Source: DASWVC01 sp036401335
Lineage (GTDB): Bacteria > Verrucomicrobiota > Verrucomicrobiia > Chthoniobacterales > JAFAMB01
Direction of reading: 5' to 3'
Assembly (NCBI GenBank): GCA_036401335.1
Contig: DASWVC010000301.1
Span: 1 to 14,252 of the forward strand
DNA length: 14,252 nt
Shown: positions 8,301 to 14,252 of the stretch, piece by piece
Layout: each line of letters begins with the position of its first letter
How positions within the stretch are numbered: the first letter of the stretch is position 1
Made by a program: the position numbers and the translations under genes
The notes under the pieces: model-generated
Seen by the model: the letters and a program-made list of their open reading frames with translations, nothing else
Databases searched by the model: none
What the model was told of the DNA's origin: nothing

Positions 8301-8425
8301 ATGTCGCTGCGCGGGTATTGACGGACGCTGAGCGTCCGCCAGGCCTGGTAGCCCGCCAACAAGATAATCAGGTTAACGACCGTGGCGACAACCGGGCGTT
8401 TAATGAAGAGGTCAGTAAAGTTCAT
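5318..8425 (-). CDS. RND multidrug efflux pump, MexI/MexW-like inner-membrane transporter (HAE1)
   Basis: A complete 1035-residue proton-driven efflux transporter of the HAE1 branch of the RND superfamily. The start MNFTDLFIKRPVVATVVNL and the segment VRQYPRSDISVITVKTVYVGAS closely resemble MexI/MexW-type pumps. The proton-relay residues are present: Asp401 and Asp402 in TM4 (VGLVVDDAIIVVEN) and Lys922 in TM10 (GLIAKNGILIVEFAN). Two large periplasmic loops follow TM1 and TM7, as expected for the porter and docking domains. It is the last gene of the marR-adaptor-adaptor-pump operon, 28 bp after adaptor 2, and should work with a TolC-like outer-membrane factor that is not in the window. A weak purine stretch (agagag) about 8 bases upstream is the best ribosome-binding candidate among all genes here. 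Exported substrates are unknown. Confidence 0.97.
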   Translation of the reverse strand: MNFTDLFIKRPVVATVVNLIILLAGYQAWRTLSVRQYPRSDISVITVKTVYVGASADLVQGFVTTPLEQSIAAVDGIEYMESQSAQGLSTISVQLKINYDPFKALTQVQAKVNQVRNDLPPEAELPSIDITSTDNQFASMYLSFYSNDLDRNQISDYLARVVQPKLAAVSGVQQAEILGERKFAMRLWLKPNRMAALNVAPTDIQKKLGQNNYLAAVGSTKGTMVATNLVANTDLRSAEEFRQLVIKQSGNAIVRLQDVADVELGAENYESDVRFSGSTATFMGIFVLPTANTLDVIKGVRAVLPDIERQLPVGMKLSVPYDSTAYIQNALEDVTKTLTETVLIVIVVIFLFMGSFRTVLIPVVAIPLSLIGALFLMLAFGFTLNLLTLLAIVLAVGLVVDDAIIVVENVERHIEEGLSPFEAAQKGARELFGPIIAMTITLVAVYAPIGIQGGLTGALFREFAFTLAGAVTVSGFVALTLSPMMASRLLKPRRDLNDGKRHGFSLTRFINERFNALRQVYLSILRWTLTIRPVIVTMAVIFMLLAVPFYLMSQRELAPHEDQGIIFGLVQSAPNSTIEQNALFSKEVNNVFKGFPETAQTFQIIVPGSQGYGFSGMVGKPWSQRTHTMEQLVPPVSKKLSMIPGVRVIATTPQPLPGGSNFPVEFVIASTVEPRELMEFANRILEAGLKSGKFFFADTDLKIDQPQTRVVFDREKVASMGLNLQDVGGDLAWLLGGNYVNRFSIEGRSYKVIPQIKRVDRLTPDQLKDVYVSGPNGQLVQLSTFATLKDEVQPRSLNRFNQLNSVKIQGAVQAGMEDQALKVLEDEAAKILPNGYAIDYSGSSRQLRHEGNAFLTTFLLAIILIYLVLAAQFESFRDPLIILLGSVPLALAGALAFCFLGLTSYNIYSQVGLITLVGLIAKNGILIVEFANRLQEEGRAKIDALVEAAGTRLRPILMTSVATVAGHFPLVLAHGPGAGARNSIGFVLVSGMIIGTFFTLFVVPSIYMLLAKNHQKGRHPLGKEGTERKLQPVLA

Positions 8426-8453
8426 GCGTCGTGCTCTCTGGTTGCCTGAGGCC

Positions 8454-9596
8454 TTAGCTGTCGGCCGGCGTCGGTTTTCGGTCGTTCTCCGGTCGGACTG
8501 AATTGTTAACTACCACCGCCGCACCGTCACGAAGCCGGAAGGCCCCTGCCGTGATGATTTCATCGCCCCGTTTCAGCCCCGAGGTAACCACGACCTGATC
8601 GCCCTCACCGGGGCCCAGCGTCACCGGTTGGCGACGGACAGCTTTGCCCGGCTTGCCGTCTTTTCCCTTCGCATCGGTCAACACAAAAACGGCAGTTCCG
8701 GTGAGGCTGTAATCGACGGCCGACGCCGGGATGGCCAGGACTTCCTTGGCTTCCGCCAGTTCCAGGGTGACGTTCACATAAGCGCCGGGCCGGACGATTT
8801 CAGACGGGTTCGGCAGCGTGGCCTGGACCTGGACATTGCGCAGATTGGGATCAACCTGGGAGTTAAGCGCAGTGACTTCACCCACAAGTTCCTGGTCAGG
8901 CAATCCATCAACCCGGATTCGGACGGGTTGGTGAGGATGCACCCGACCGAGGTCCCGCTGCGGGATGTAGAAGTTCACGTAGACAGGATTGAACGACTGG
9001 AACGAAACCATGGGTTGACCCGGGCTGACGTATTGACCCCGGTCGACCTGCCGGATCCCAACCACGCCGTCGAACGGTGCGCGGATGTTTTTCTGGTCGA
9101 TCGTCGCATTGTACAAATCGACATTGGCCTGCGACTGCCGGTAATCCGCCTCGGCTGCGTCGAACTCCGATTTTGCGATCGTGTGCTTGGCCAGCAGGTC
9201 GCGGTCGCGGTCGAGCGTCAACCGGGAAAGCTCGCGGTGAGCCACGGCTTGGGCGAGCTGCGCTTTTTCCTGGCTGGCATCAAGCTGCACCAGCAGGTCG
9301 CCCCGCTTCCGGTGGGTGCCCGACTCGAAAAGGATGGCGTCGACAATGCCTTCAAGTTCCGTGCTCAGCGTAACGCCCTCCACCGGTGCCACGGTCCCCA
9401 CGGCCTGAAAATTGGAGTCCCAGAAACCAGCTTGAACCACCTGGGTGGTCACGGCCGAGGGCGGCGGGGCGAAAGCACCCGACTGGGCCAGCTTAATAAA
9501 ACCCATGATTTGATTCACCTTGAAATAGGCAAGCCCGCCAATCAGCAGCGCCATCGCGACAAGCATCGCAACGAAGGCAAGAATGAGACGCAACAT
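8454..9596 (-). CDS. Periplasmic adaptor (membrane fusion protein) 2 of RND pump
   Basis: The protein is 380 residues from the ATG at 9596; an in-frame TTG at 9602 would add two residues. An N-terminal hydrophobic anchor (MLRLILAFVAMLVAMALLIGG) lacks a lipobox cysteine, so it is held by a transmembrane segment, not lipid. The lipoyl/barrel-sandwich halves are visible at about 65-108 (ending RGDLLVQLDASQEKAQL) and 170-200 (NIRAPFDGVVGIRQVDRGQY). Between them lies an alpha-hairpin with heptad-like charged residues. Beta-barrel and membrane-proximal domains follow. Adaptors of this type link the RND pump to the outer-membrane channel. It is a clear paralogue of the upstream adaptor 1, with the gene only 12 bp downstream, implying a tandem duplication. 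Confidence 0.95.
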   Translation of the reverse strand: MLRLILAFVAMLVAMALLIGGLAYFKVNQIMGFIKLAQSGAFAPPPSAVTTQVVQAGFWDSNFQAVGTVAPVEGVTLSTELEGIVDAILFESGTHRKRGDLLVQLDASQEKAQLAQAVAHRELSRLTLDRDRDLLAKHTIAKSEFDAAEADYRQSQANVDLYNATIDQKNIRAPFDGVVGIRQVDRGQYVSPGQPMVSFQSFNPVYVNFYIPQRDLGRVHPHQPVRIRVDGLPDQELVGEVTALNSQVDPNLRNVQVQATLPNPSEIVRPGAYVNVTLELAEAKEVLAIPASAVDYSLTGTAVFVLTDAKGKDGKPGKAVRRQPVTLGPGEGDQVVVTSGLKRGDEIITAGAFRLRDGAAVVVNNSVRPENDRKPTPADS

Positions 9597-9608
9597 AAAC
9601 AAGGAAAG

Positions 9609-10763
9609 TTAGGAATGATCGCCCAGGGTCTCCCCCTGCATCGTGGAAGCTGCCTGGGAACCAGCCTCCTGGACGCTGACCGCCGCCCCGTTTCGCAGCC
9701 GGAAAACCTCGTTGGTAACAACAGCCACACCGGCGTCCAGACCCGACGTGATGGATACCCGGTCCTCCCGGGTTTGCCCCAACTTGACAAAATGTTGTTC
9801 GAGCCGCTTCACCGGTTTTCCAGCGGCGTCCTTTTCATCCACGACGACAAAAACGGAATCGCCGTACGGGGCGTACCTTACCGCGGCCAACGGCACCGCC
9901 ACCACGTCGCGTTCCGCCCCGGTTTGAACGTTAACCTTGGTAAACATGCCCGGCCGCAGCTTCAGGTCTGCGTTCGGGAGGGTGGCGCGCACCTTGATGT
10001 AACGTGACCCCTGCTCCACCTCGGAGTTGATGGCGGTAATGGTCCCCCGGAAAGGTTCGTGGTAGGCGTCCGTAAAGACTTCCACCACGTTGCCAACGGC
10101 AATTTTGCCCAGGCTTTCCTGAGGCAATTGAAAATCGGCGTACATCGGTTCAAAGCTTTGCAAGGTCACGATGGCTTGGCCCACGCTGAGGTATTGGCCC
10201 ACGTTGACCTGCCGAATCCCTGCGATTCCGTCGAAAGGCGCCCGGATGGTCTTTTTGTCGATCACCGATTGGGCCTCGGCGACGGACCCTTCCGCTTGGA
10301 GGTAGTCTGCCTCTGCCGAATCGTAGGTCGACTGGGAGATCGTGTGCTGGCTTAAAAGGTTGCGATTCCGGTCCAGGTTCAATTTGGCAAGGTCGCGTTT
10401 GGCCTGGGCCTGAACCAGCTGTGCCTTCTCGCGCTCAACGTTGATCTGGACCAGGAGGTCTCCCCTGGCCACGCGGGTACCCGAATCAAAATGGACCTCG
10501 ACGACGTTGCCGCCCAAGTCCGTGGTGACCGTAACGCCGTTGACGGCCGTCAGCGAACCCACCGTCTCAAGGTAAGGTTGCCACCGCAGTTTTTCGGCCG
10601 GCGCCACCTGCACGGCATAAACCTCTGGCTGTGCGCCGGTCATGGCGGGCGACGCGGCGGCTGTTGCCGCCGGTTTGCCGAGTCCGTGGAGCATGCCTGG
10701 CCGGTTCACCACGACGACAACCGCAACGGCTACAAGGATCAAGAGAATGATGAGTCGTTTCAT
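9609..10763 (-). CDS. Periplasmic adaptor (membrane fusion protein) 1 of RND pump
   Basis: This 384-residue AcrA/MexH-type adaptor has an N-terminal membrane anchor (MKRLIILLILVAVAVVVVVN) followed by an Ala/Pro-rich linker to about residue 45. The barrel-sandwich halves lie at about 67-110 (RGDLLVQINVEREKAQL) and 171-200 (TIRAPFDGIAGIRQVNVGQYLSVGQ), separated by the alpha-hairpin that contacts the outer-membrane channel. Like adaptor 2 it has no lipobox cysteine. It shares long matching stretches with adaptor 2 (IRAPFDG-x-x-GIRQV, LQSF/FQSF-x-P) but diverges at both ends. The gene starts 5 bp after the marR stop, so translation may be coupled. No Shine-Dalgarno sequence is seen. Confidence 0.95.
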   Translation of the reverse strand: MKRLIILLILVAVAVVVVVNRPGMLHGLGKPAATAAASPAMTGAQPEVYAVQVAPAEKLRWQPYLETVGSLTAVNGVTVTTDLGGNVVEVHFDSGTRVARGDLLVQINVEREKAQLVQAQAKRDLAKLNLDRNRNLLSQHTISQSTYDSAEADYLQAEGSVAEAQSVIDKKTIRAPFDGIAGIRQVNVGQYLSVGQAIVTLQSFEPMYADFQLPQESLGKIAVGNVVEVFTDAYHEPFRGTITAINSEVEQGSRYIKVRATLPNADLKLRPGMFTKVNVQTGAERDVVAVPLAAVRYAPYGDSVFVVVDEKDAAGKPVKRLEQHFVKLGQTREDRVSITSGLDAGVAVVTNEVFRLRNGAAVSVQEAGSQAASTMQGETLGDHS

Positions 10764-10768
10764 CCGGG

Positions 10769-11314
10769 TTAATTCAAGACCGCTGGTTGTCTCAGTTCCT
10801 CAGCCAGCACACCCATTTGCTGTTGCACTTTCTGAAGGAGCTCCACCAGCAGCTGCCGTTCCGGTTCCGCCAACGGTTCCAGCAGGCGGGCGAACCAACG
10901 AAAGTAAACGGGGCGGACCCGATCCAGAAAGGCTTCGCCTCGCGGGGTGAGCCCGACCCGGACCAGTCGGCGGTCGGACGGATCATCGCGGCGTTCCACG
11001 AGGCCGTCCTTTTCGAGGCCGTCGAGCAGTCCCGTTATCGTAGCCCGGGTGACCCCGGTGCATTCCGCCAAGTCGGCAGCGGCCGGCAATTTCTGGGCGC
11101 AGTGACCGAGGATGAGGAGCAGGTTGAACCGTCCTTGACGGGTGCCGAGGTGGCCGAGAAACTCGGCATCCAGCGACAGCAACTGGTCGCCGGTCTTTAG
11201 CAGGTGAAGGAACGCGTAACAAGCGGAAGGATCGAGTTCCGGGTACAACTGGGCTTCGGCCCGGAGAACATCATACCGGGGAACATCTTTAAGGAACGGC
11301 ACTTGACCCGGCAT
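10769..11314 (-). CDS. MarR family transcriptional regulator, probable repressor of the efflux operon
   Basis: A 181-residue winged-helix regulator. The DNA-binding part runs from about 78 to 122: AADLAECTGVTRATITGLLD (helix-turn-helix), then LEKDGLVERRDDPSDRRLVR, the MarR-typical wing with the DPSDRR signature. Helical dimerisation segments flank it (about 30-75 and 125-175). The N-terminus is about 30 residues longer than minimal MarR proteins. As first gene of the efflux operon it probably represses the operon and itself, released by a pump substrate or related ligand. A -35-like TTGACA and CTAA/TTAG palindromes lie just upstream. The ATG at 11314 lacks a Shine-Dalgarno sequence. Confidence 0.93.
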   Translation of the reverse strand: MPGQVPFLKDVPRYDVLRAEAQLYPELDPSACYAFLHLLKTGDQLLSLDAEFLGHLGTRQGRFNLLLILGHCAQKLPAAADLAECTGVTRATITGLLDGLEKDGLVERRDDPSDRRLVRVGLTPRGEAFLDRVRPVYFRWFARLLEPLAEPERQLLVELLQKVQQQMGVLAEELRQPAVLN

Positions 11315-11328
11315 AAGCTAAGGCACCT

Positions 11329-11345
11329 AACTATTAGTTTCCTAA
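11329..11345. promoter_or_regulatory. Putative MarR operator: overlapping palindromes
   Basis: Two overlapping palindromes sit 15-31 bp upstream of the marR start: aactattagtt (perfect, odd centre, 11329-11339) and ttag-tttc-ctaa (11334-11345). Further ctaa half-sites lie on both sides. Position just downstream of a -35-like element and the TTAG/CTAA half-site style fit an autoregulating MarR repressor. Binding is inferred. Confidence 0.55.
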
Positions 11346-11349
11346 CGAT

Positions 11350-11355
11350 TGTCAA
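11350..11355 (-). promoter_or_regulatory. Candidate -35 element (TTGACA) of the efflux operon
   Basis: The minus strand reads TTGACA exactly here, 36 bp upstream of the marR ATG. No good TATAAT match lies at 16-18 bp spacing; the region there is the palindrome itself. A sigma-70-type promoter covered by the operator is plausible but not proven. Confidence 0.45.
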
Positions 11356-11475
11356 CTGGTTTTCTGGTTTTGCTCCCCGCCTGGTCCCCTCGCCCATGGC
11401 CGGATTGGGTACCCGGCTACTCGGTCCGCCAGTCCTCCGGATTATCATCGACGGCGCGAACCGCCTGGTTAAGGG

Positions 11476-13344
11476 TTAAACGGCAACCGGCTTCGGCGAC
11501 CGCTCGAGGAATACCGTAAGGAGGGCCAGGTCGGCCGGCGTGATCCCGCTGATCCGGCCGGCCTGCCCCAGGGTAGCGGGACGAACAGCTGCCAGCTTTT
11601 GCCGGGCTTCCGCCCGCAGGCCCCGGACCAGCGTGTAATCCACTGCGGGTGGAATCGCTTTGGCTTCGTTGCGCTGGGCACGCAAGATCCCTTCGGCCTG
11701 ACGTTTGATGTAGCCGGCGTACTTGAAATCGATTTCAACCTGCGTCCAGACCTCACGGCCGAACTCGGCGAGCAATGCCGGTGGCAACTGGTCAACCGTA
11801 AACTCCGGGCGTTTCAGGAGTTGCTCGACCCGATGATTGCCCAGACGGGCGGTGGCCGCATACGCGCTCGCGGCAGCGACGGCCTGGATTTTGCGGTCAA
11901 CGGCCTGGGCCCGATCCGCCGAAACCAGTCCAAGGGCTCGGGCAAGCGGTGTGAGGCGAAGGTCCGCATTATCCTGGCGCAGGAGGAGCCGGTACTCGGC
12001 CCGGCTGGTGAACATTCGGTAAGGTTCAGGAGTGCCGCGGGCGGTGAGGTCATCGATCAGAACGCCGATGTAGGCCTCGGACCGGTGCAGAACAAAGGGC
12101 GGCCGGCCGAGACGTTTCAGGGCGGCGTTGGTGCCGGCGACGAACCCCTGAGCGGCAGCTTCTTCGTAGCCGGACGTGCCGTTGATCTGGCCGGCAAAAT
12201 AGAGTCCGCCGACCTGCTTGGTTTCGAGCGTCGGCCCGACCTGAGTTGGCGGGCAGTAGTCGTACTCGACGGCGTAACCGGGTCGGAGGATTTCGGCTTG
12301 TTCAAGGCCGGGGATGGTTCGGAGAAACGCATGCTGCACATGGAAGGGCAAGCTGGTCGACAGCCCGTTGACGTAATACTCCTGTGTGTGGCGTCCTTCG
12401 GGCTCAAGGAACAACTGGTGTTCATCTTTGGCGGCGAACCGGACCACCTTGTCTTCGATGGAAGGGCAATAGCGGGGCCCGACGCCTTCGATGCGCCCGG
12501 TGTACATCGGCGATTGATCGAGGTTATCGCGGATGATCGCGTGGGTTTCCGGCCGGGTGTGCGTGATCCAGCACGGCAATTGTTCCACGTGGAACACGCC
12601 AGCGGCGGCGTGGTTCAACGTAAAAAGCTCGCCGGGGCAACCCACTGGCCCCTGCCCGTGCGAGAACCGGGGCGGGGGCGCGTCGCCGTCCTGGCGTTCG
12701 CACCGCTCAAAATCAATCGACCGCCCGTGGACGCGGCACGGCGTCCCGGTTTTGAACCGTCCGAGCTCGAACCCGAGCCGGCGCAAACTGTCGCTCAGCG
12801 AAGAGGGAGCGTCGCCCATCCGGCCGCCTTTCAGGTTCTGCAGCCCCACGTGAAGCAGTCCGCGCATGAAGGTGCCCGTCGTCACGACCACTGCGCCCGC
12901 ATCGAACCGAAGCCCGAGATCGGAACTGACGCCGGCGATGCGGCCCTCTTCCACGAGCAGCTCCGTGGCATTGGCCTGGTAAAGATCGAGGTTCGCCGTC
13001 GATTCCACGACGGCTTTCATTCGGAACTGGTACGCTTTTTTGTCGCATTGCGCCCTCGGGGCGCGCACGCTAGGCCCTTTGTTGGCGTTCAACATCCGGA
13101 ATTGGATGCCGGTTGCGTCGGCATTCTCGCCCATGAGCCCTCCGAGCGCATCGAGTTCGCGGACCATGTGACCCTTGGCCAGCCCGCCGATTGCCGGGTT
13201 GCACGACATCTGGGCGATCGTATCGAGGTTTTGGGTGAGCATCAGGGTGCTGCAGCCGAGCCGGGCCGCGGCCGCAGCGGCCTCGACGCCGGCGTGGCCT
13301 GCGCCCACCACAATCACGTCGTACGCTTTCGGGTAGCGAAACAT
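11476..13344 (-). CDS. mnmG: tRNA uridine-5-carboxymethylaminomethyl(34) synthesis enzyme MnmG (GidA)
   Basis: This 622-residue FAD protein works with MnmE to install the cmnm5 group on wobble U34 of certain tRNAs. The N-terminal FAD-binding motif is YDVIVVGAGHAGVEAA (G14, G16, G19). Conserved cysteines are present in SCNPAIGG (Cys48) and RYCPSIEDK (Cys293), and FLEPEGRHTQEYYVNG and FAGQINGTSGYEEAAAQG are family hallmarks. The C-terminal helical domain is complete, so length is normal. Compared with E. coli or Bacillus MnmG as I recall them, the segment between PRFS and LPCWITHT (about 228-256) is some 17 residues longer. A perfect parS site is encoded inside it (V250-Q255). The start is ATG 13344, with AGGA directly abutting it, too close for a normal ribosome site. 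It is transcribed toward the efflux operon with a 161-bp gap. Confidence 0.98.
   Translation of the reverse strand: MFRYPKAYDVIVVGAGHAGVEAAAAAARLGCSTLMLTQNLDTIAQMSCNPAIGGLAKGHMVRELDALGGLMGENADATGIQFRMLNANKGPSVRAPRAQCDKKAYQFRMKAVVESTANLDLYQANATELLVEEGRIAGVSSDLGLRFDAGAVVVTTGTFMRGLLHVGLQNLKGGRMGDAPSSLSDSLRRLGFELGRFKTGTPCRVHGRSIDFERCERQDGDAPPPRFSHGQGPVGCPGELFTLNHAAAGVFHVEQLPCWITHTRPETHAIIRDNLDQSPMYTGRIEGVGPRYCPSIEDKVVRFAAKDEHQLFLEPEGRHTQEYYVNGLSTSLPFHVQHAFLRTIPGLEQAEILRPGYAVEYDYCPPTQVGPTLETKQVGGLYFAGQINGTSGYEEAAAQGFVAGTNAALKRLGRPPFVLHRSEAYIGVLIDDLTARGTPEPYRMFTSRAEYRLLLRQDNADLRLTPLARALGLVSADRAQAVDRKIQAVAAASAYAATARLGNHRVEQLLKRPEFTVDQLPPALLAEFGREVWTQVEIDFKYAGYIKRQAEGILRAQRNEAKAIPPAVDYTLVRGLRAEARQKLAAVRPATLGQAGRISGITPADLALLTVFLERSPKPVAV
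12581..12596. other. parS: parS centromere site inside mnmG
   Basis: The 16-base palindrome TGTTCCACGTGGAACA matches the bacterial parS consensus TGTTNCACGTGNAACA perfectly. On the mnmG strand it encodes most of V250-F-H-V-E-Q255. It is identical to the site at 13426 and 845 bp away from it. ParB is expected to bind here; that is inference from the consensus. Confidence 0.9.
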
Positions 13345-13400
13345 TCCTGGACAGTGCCGCAGGAACGGCTGGCGCGCAAAGCCTGTCCGAGGTTCGGCAA

Positions 13401-13425
13401 GGGAGGGGGCGGAGGCGGGGGCGGG
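13401..13425 (+). other. G-quadruplex motif abutting parS
   Basis: The plus strand carries four G-runs (GGG, GGGGG, GGGGG, GGG) separated by loops of 1, 7 and 1 bases, satisfying the G3+N1-7 rule. It lies in the mnmG leader, with the C-rich strand in the mnmG mRNA, and touches the parS at 13426 without any gap. Confidence 0.7.
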
Positions 13426-13441
13426 TGTTCCACGTGGAACA
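13426..13441. other. parS: parS centromere site upstream of mnmG
   Basis: A second perfect TGTTCCACGTGGAACA, 82 bp upstream of the mnmG start codon and 64 bp before the small plus-strand gene. Being intergenic it is free of coding constraint. Two identical perfect 16-mers within 1 kb cannot reasonably be chance. parS sites near mnmG/gidA are typical of origin-proximal regions in many bacteria. No parA or parB gene is in the window. Confidence 0.93.
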
Positions 13442-13504
13442 ATGGCGGTTGCCAGACGGTAAAGCGTGACATTTTCCCACCGTTCAGCGACACTGCCGCC
13501 GCCG

Positions 13505-13816
13505 ATGGGAAAAGCGCCGCAAGCGTCGCCGATGAAGTCGCTCGTCGAGGAGCTGGAGCTACTCAGGGCGTGTTTCCGCGCCTGCCTCGCAGCTTACGGG
13601 TCGGCGATCGACGAGGAGCTGACCCGGCTGCAAAAGGAGATAGGTACACGGGCCGAACCTGGCAGCCCGACGCAGGCGCGGCTCCGCGACTTGCGCGACA
13701 TGCTGGGAGTCTGCCGCGGCCTGGACGTCAAACCGGAGAAAGGACGACGGAAAGACCTCAAGAAATTTGAGGCCCTGATTTCGGACCTCAAGATGCTCAT
13801 GGAAAGCTGGGGCTGA
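13505..13816 (+). CDS. Small helical hypothetical protein
   Basis: I do not recognise this 103-residue protein. It is mostly predicted helix: KSLVEELELLRACFRACL, AIDEELTRLQKEIG and LKKFEALISDLKMLMESW have heptad-like hydrophobic spacing, separated by a charged linker (KPEKGRRKD). There is no signal peptide or membrane segment. It starts 64 bp right of the parS site, divergent from mnmG. The start is uncertain: GTG 13466, ATG 13505 and ATG 13532 are all in frame and none has a Shine-Dalgarno sequence. The folded part begins at about 13532. A coding frame is supported by regular amphipathic pattern and clean ending, not by homology. An antisense frame overlaps but has no protein-like pattern. 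Confidence 0.6.
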   Translation: MGKAPQASPMKSLVEELELLRACFRACLAAYGSAIDEELTRLQKEIGTRAEPGSPTQARLRDLRDMLGVCRGLDVKPEKGRRKDLKKFEALISDLKMLMESWG

Positions 13817-13954
13817 CCCCTGGCCGATCCAAAACGTTTCCGTCGCATAACCGGATGTTTTTCTGTTCTAACTCGATTTCTCCCCAGGCCACCTTTGGAC
13901 AATGCTGGGTCTCCCGTTGATTTCCGCGGCCGGCCACTGCAGTGTTGCCGGGTC

Positions 13955-14252
13955 ATGCTTCCAGCCCTCGTCCTAACCCTCGGCATCCTGCTCTACCGGC
14001 TGCTATTTCTCCTGGCCGGAGCGCCCGTGCCGTGGGAGAACTTTTCGCCGCTGGCGGCTATTTGCCTCTGCACCGGTGCCTACGCCCAAAAACGGCGGGA
14101 CGTCCTCTGGCCGCTGGCCGGCCTCGCCGTATCCGATGCCGTCCTGAACGCGCATTACCACGTGACCCTTTTGGATACCCGGATGTTGCCCGGGTATTTT
14201 TGTTTTCTGATCCTATTTGCCCTTGGCCGGGCGGTGCGCCGGGTGCCGCGGC
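13955..14252 (+). CDS. DUF6580-like integral membrane protein, 5' part (cut by window edge)
   Basis: An open frame from ATG 13955 runs off the right edge after 99 codons without a stop. Hydrophobic segments are LVLTLGILLYRLLFLLAG (about 5-22), the NFSPLAAICLCTGAY stretch (32-46), VLWPLAGLAVSDAVL (53-67) and YFCFLILFALG (82-92). The pattern 'N-F-S-P-L-A-A ... GAY ... R-R-D ... PLA ... SDAVLNAHYH' fits the DUF6580 family of small membrane proteins as I remember it; a transport role has been suggested for them but the substrate is not established. It lies 138 bp after the helical protein on the same strand. That gap shows no clear promoter or terminator. No Shine-Dalgarno sequence. Confidence 0.75.
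   Translation, partial: MLPALVLTLGILLYRLLFLLAGAPVPWENFSPLAAICLCTGAYAQKRRDVLWPLAGLAVSDAVLNAHYHVTLLDTRMLPGYFCFLILFALGRAVRRVPR

Noticed and set aside
8628..10007. A 459-codon open frame antisense to the two adaptor genes
   Set aside because: It crosses the boundary between two clearly coding adaptor genes, and its translation is low-complexity and without domain signals.
11417..11475. A short frame after the mnmG stop ending in DDNPEDWRTE, looking like a protein tail
   Set aside because: It has no start codon of its own and would need a frameshift in mnmG, whose own end is normal for the family. Too short to support as a gene remnant.
12842..12857. A third CACGTG-centred site in mnmG resembling parS
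   Set aside because: Several of the fixed consensus positions outside the CACGTG core differ, so it is not a credible ParB site. Other CACGTG cores near 4453 and 14159 match even less.
13345..13504. Replication origin (DnaA boxes) near parS
   Set aside because: No TTATNCACA-like boxes or AT-rich unwinding region were seen; parS supports origin proximity only.
11599..13770. A 723-codon open frame on the plus strand, antisense to mnmG
   Set aside because: It is longer than mnmG but mirrors the GC-rich codon pattern of a highly conserved gene; its product is Arg/Gly/Pro-rich with no recognisable domain. It also runs across the parS/G4 region and into the small plus-strand gene.
13817..13954. 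Possible terminator or promoter before the DUF6580-like gene
   Set aside because: No stem with a T-run and no convincing -35/-10 pair was found.

Overview
The window reads as chromosomal DNA of a GC-rich, Gram-negative-type bacterium. A member of the Verrucomicrobiota is my best guess, but this is an inference from gene style: a secreted S9A peptidase, a Gfo/Idh/MocA oxidoreductase, a DUF6580-like membrane protein, a YhaM-type nuclease and a MexI/MexW-like RND pump. No rRNA or other phylogenetic marker is present. All genes look intact except the last, which runs off the right edge. No mobile-element genes, tRNAs or CRISPR arrays were seen.

Layout. (1) 2-3863, minus strand: a Gfo/Idh/MocA oxidoreductase, a small exported BamE/SmpA-like protein and a signal-peptide-bearing oligopeptidase B, possibly co-transcribed. 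The spacer before the peptidase gene (2132-2247) consists almost entirely of a degenerate 9-bp tandem array. (2) 3936-5057, plus strand: a YhaM-like 3'-5' exoribonuclease (OB fold plus HD domain), divergent from the oxidoreductase. (3) 5058-5317: a convergent spacer filled by a mirror-symmetric composite. Each outer flank holds five degenerate 8-bp repeats in opposite orientation, inside them lies an inverted copy of ATGGCACAAAG, and the centre is a strong GC-rich hairpin. (4) 5318-11314, minus strand: a compact operon marR - adaptor 1 - adaptor 2 - RND pump, with a TTGACA -35 element and overlapping CTAA/TTAG palindromes upstream of marR. (5) 11476-13344, minus strand: mnmG (gidA). (6) 13426-13441: a perfect parS sequence in the mnmG leader, directly next to a G-quadruplex motif, with a second perfect parS inside the mnmG coding sequence. 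(7) 13505-14252, plus strand: a small helical hypothetical protein and the start of a DUF6580-like membrane protein.

How they fit together. The efflux operon is self-contained except for an outer-membrane factor, which must be encoded elsewhere. Its MarR regulator probably controls it through the palindromes. mnmG modifies the tRNA wobble uridine, and the two parS sites suggest that this locus is also part of the chromosome-segregation centromere, so the window probably lies near the replication origin. The most unusual non-coding content is the two repeat-filled spacers and the parS/G4 region. Almost none of the start codons has a convincing Shine-Dalgarno sequence, so several starts were chosen by protein features.
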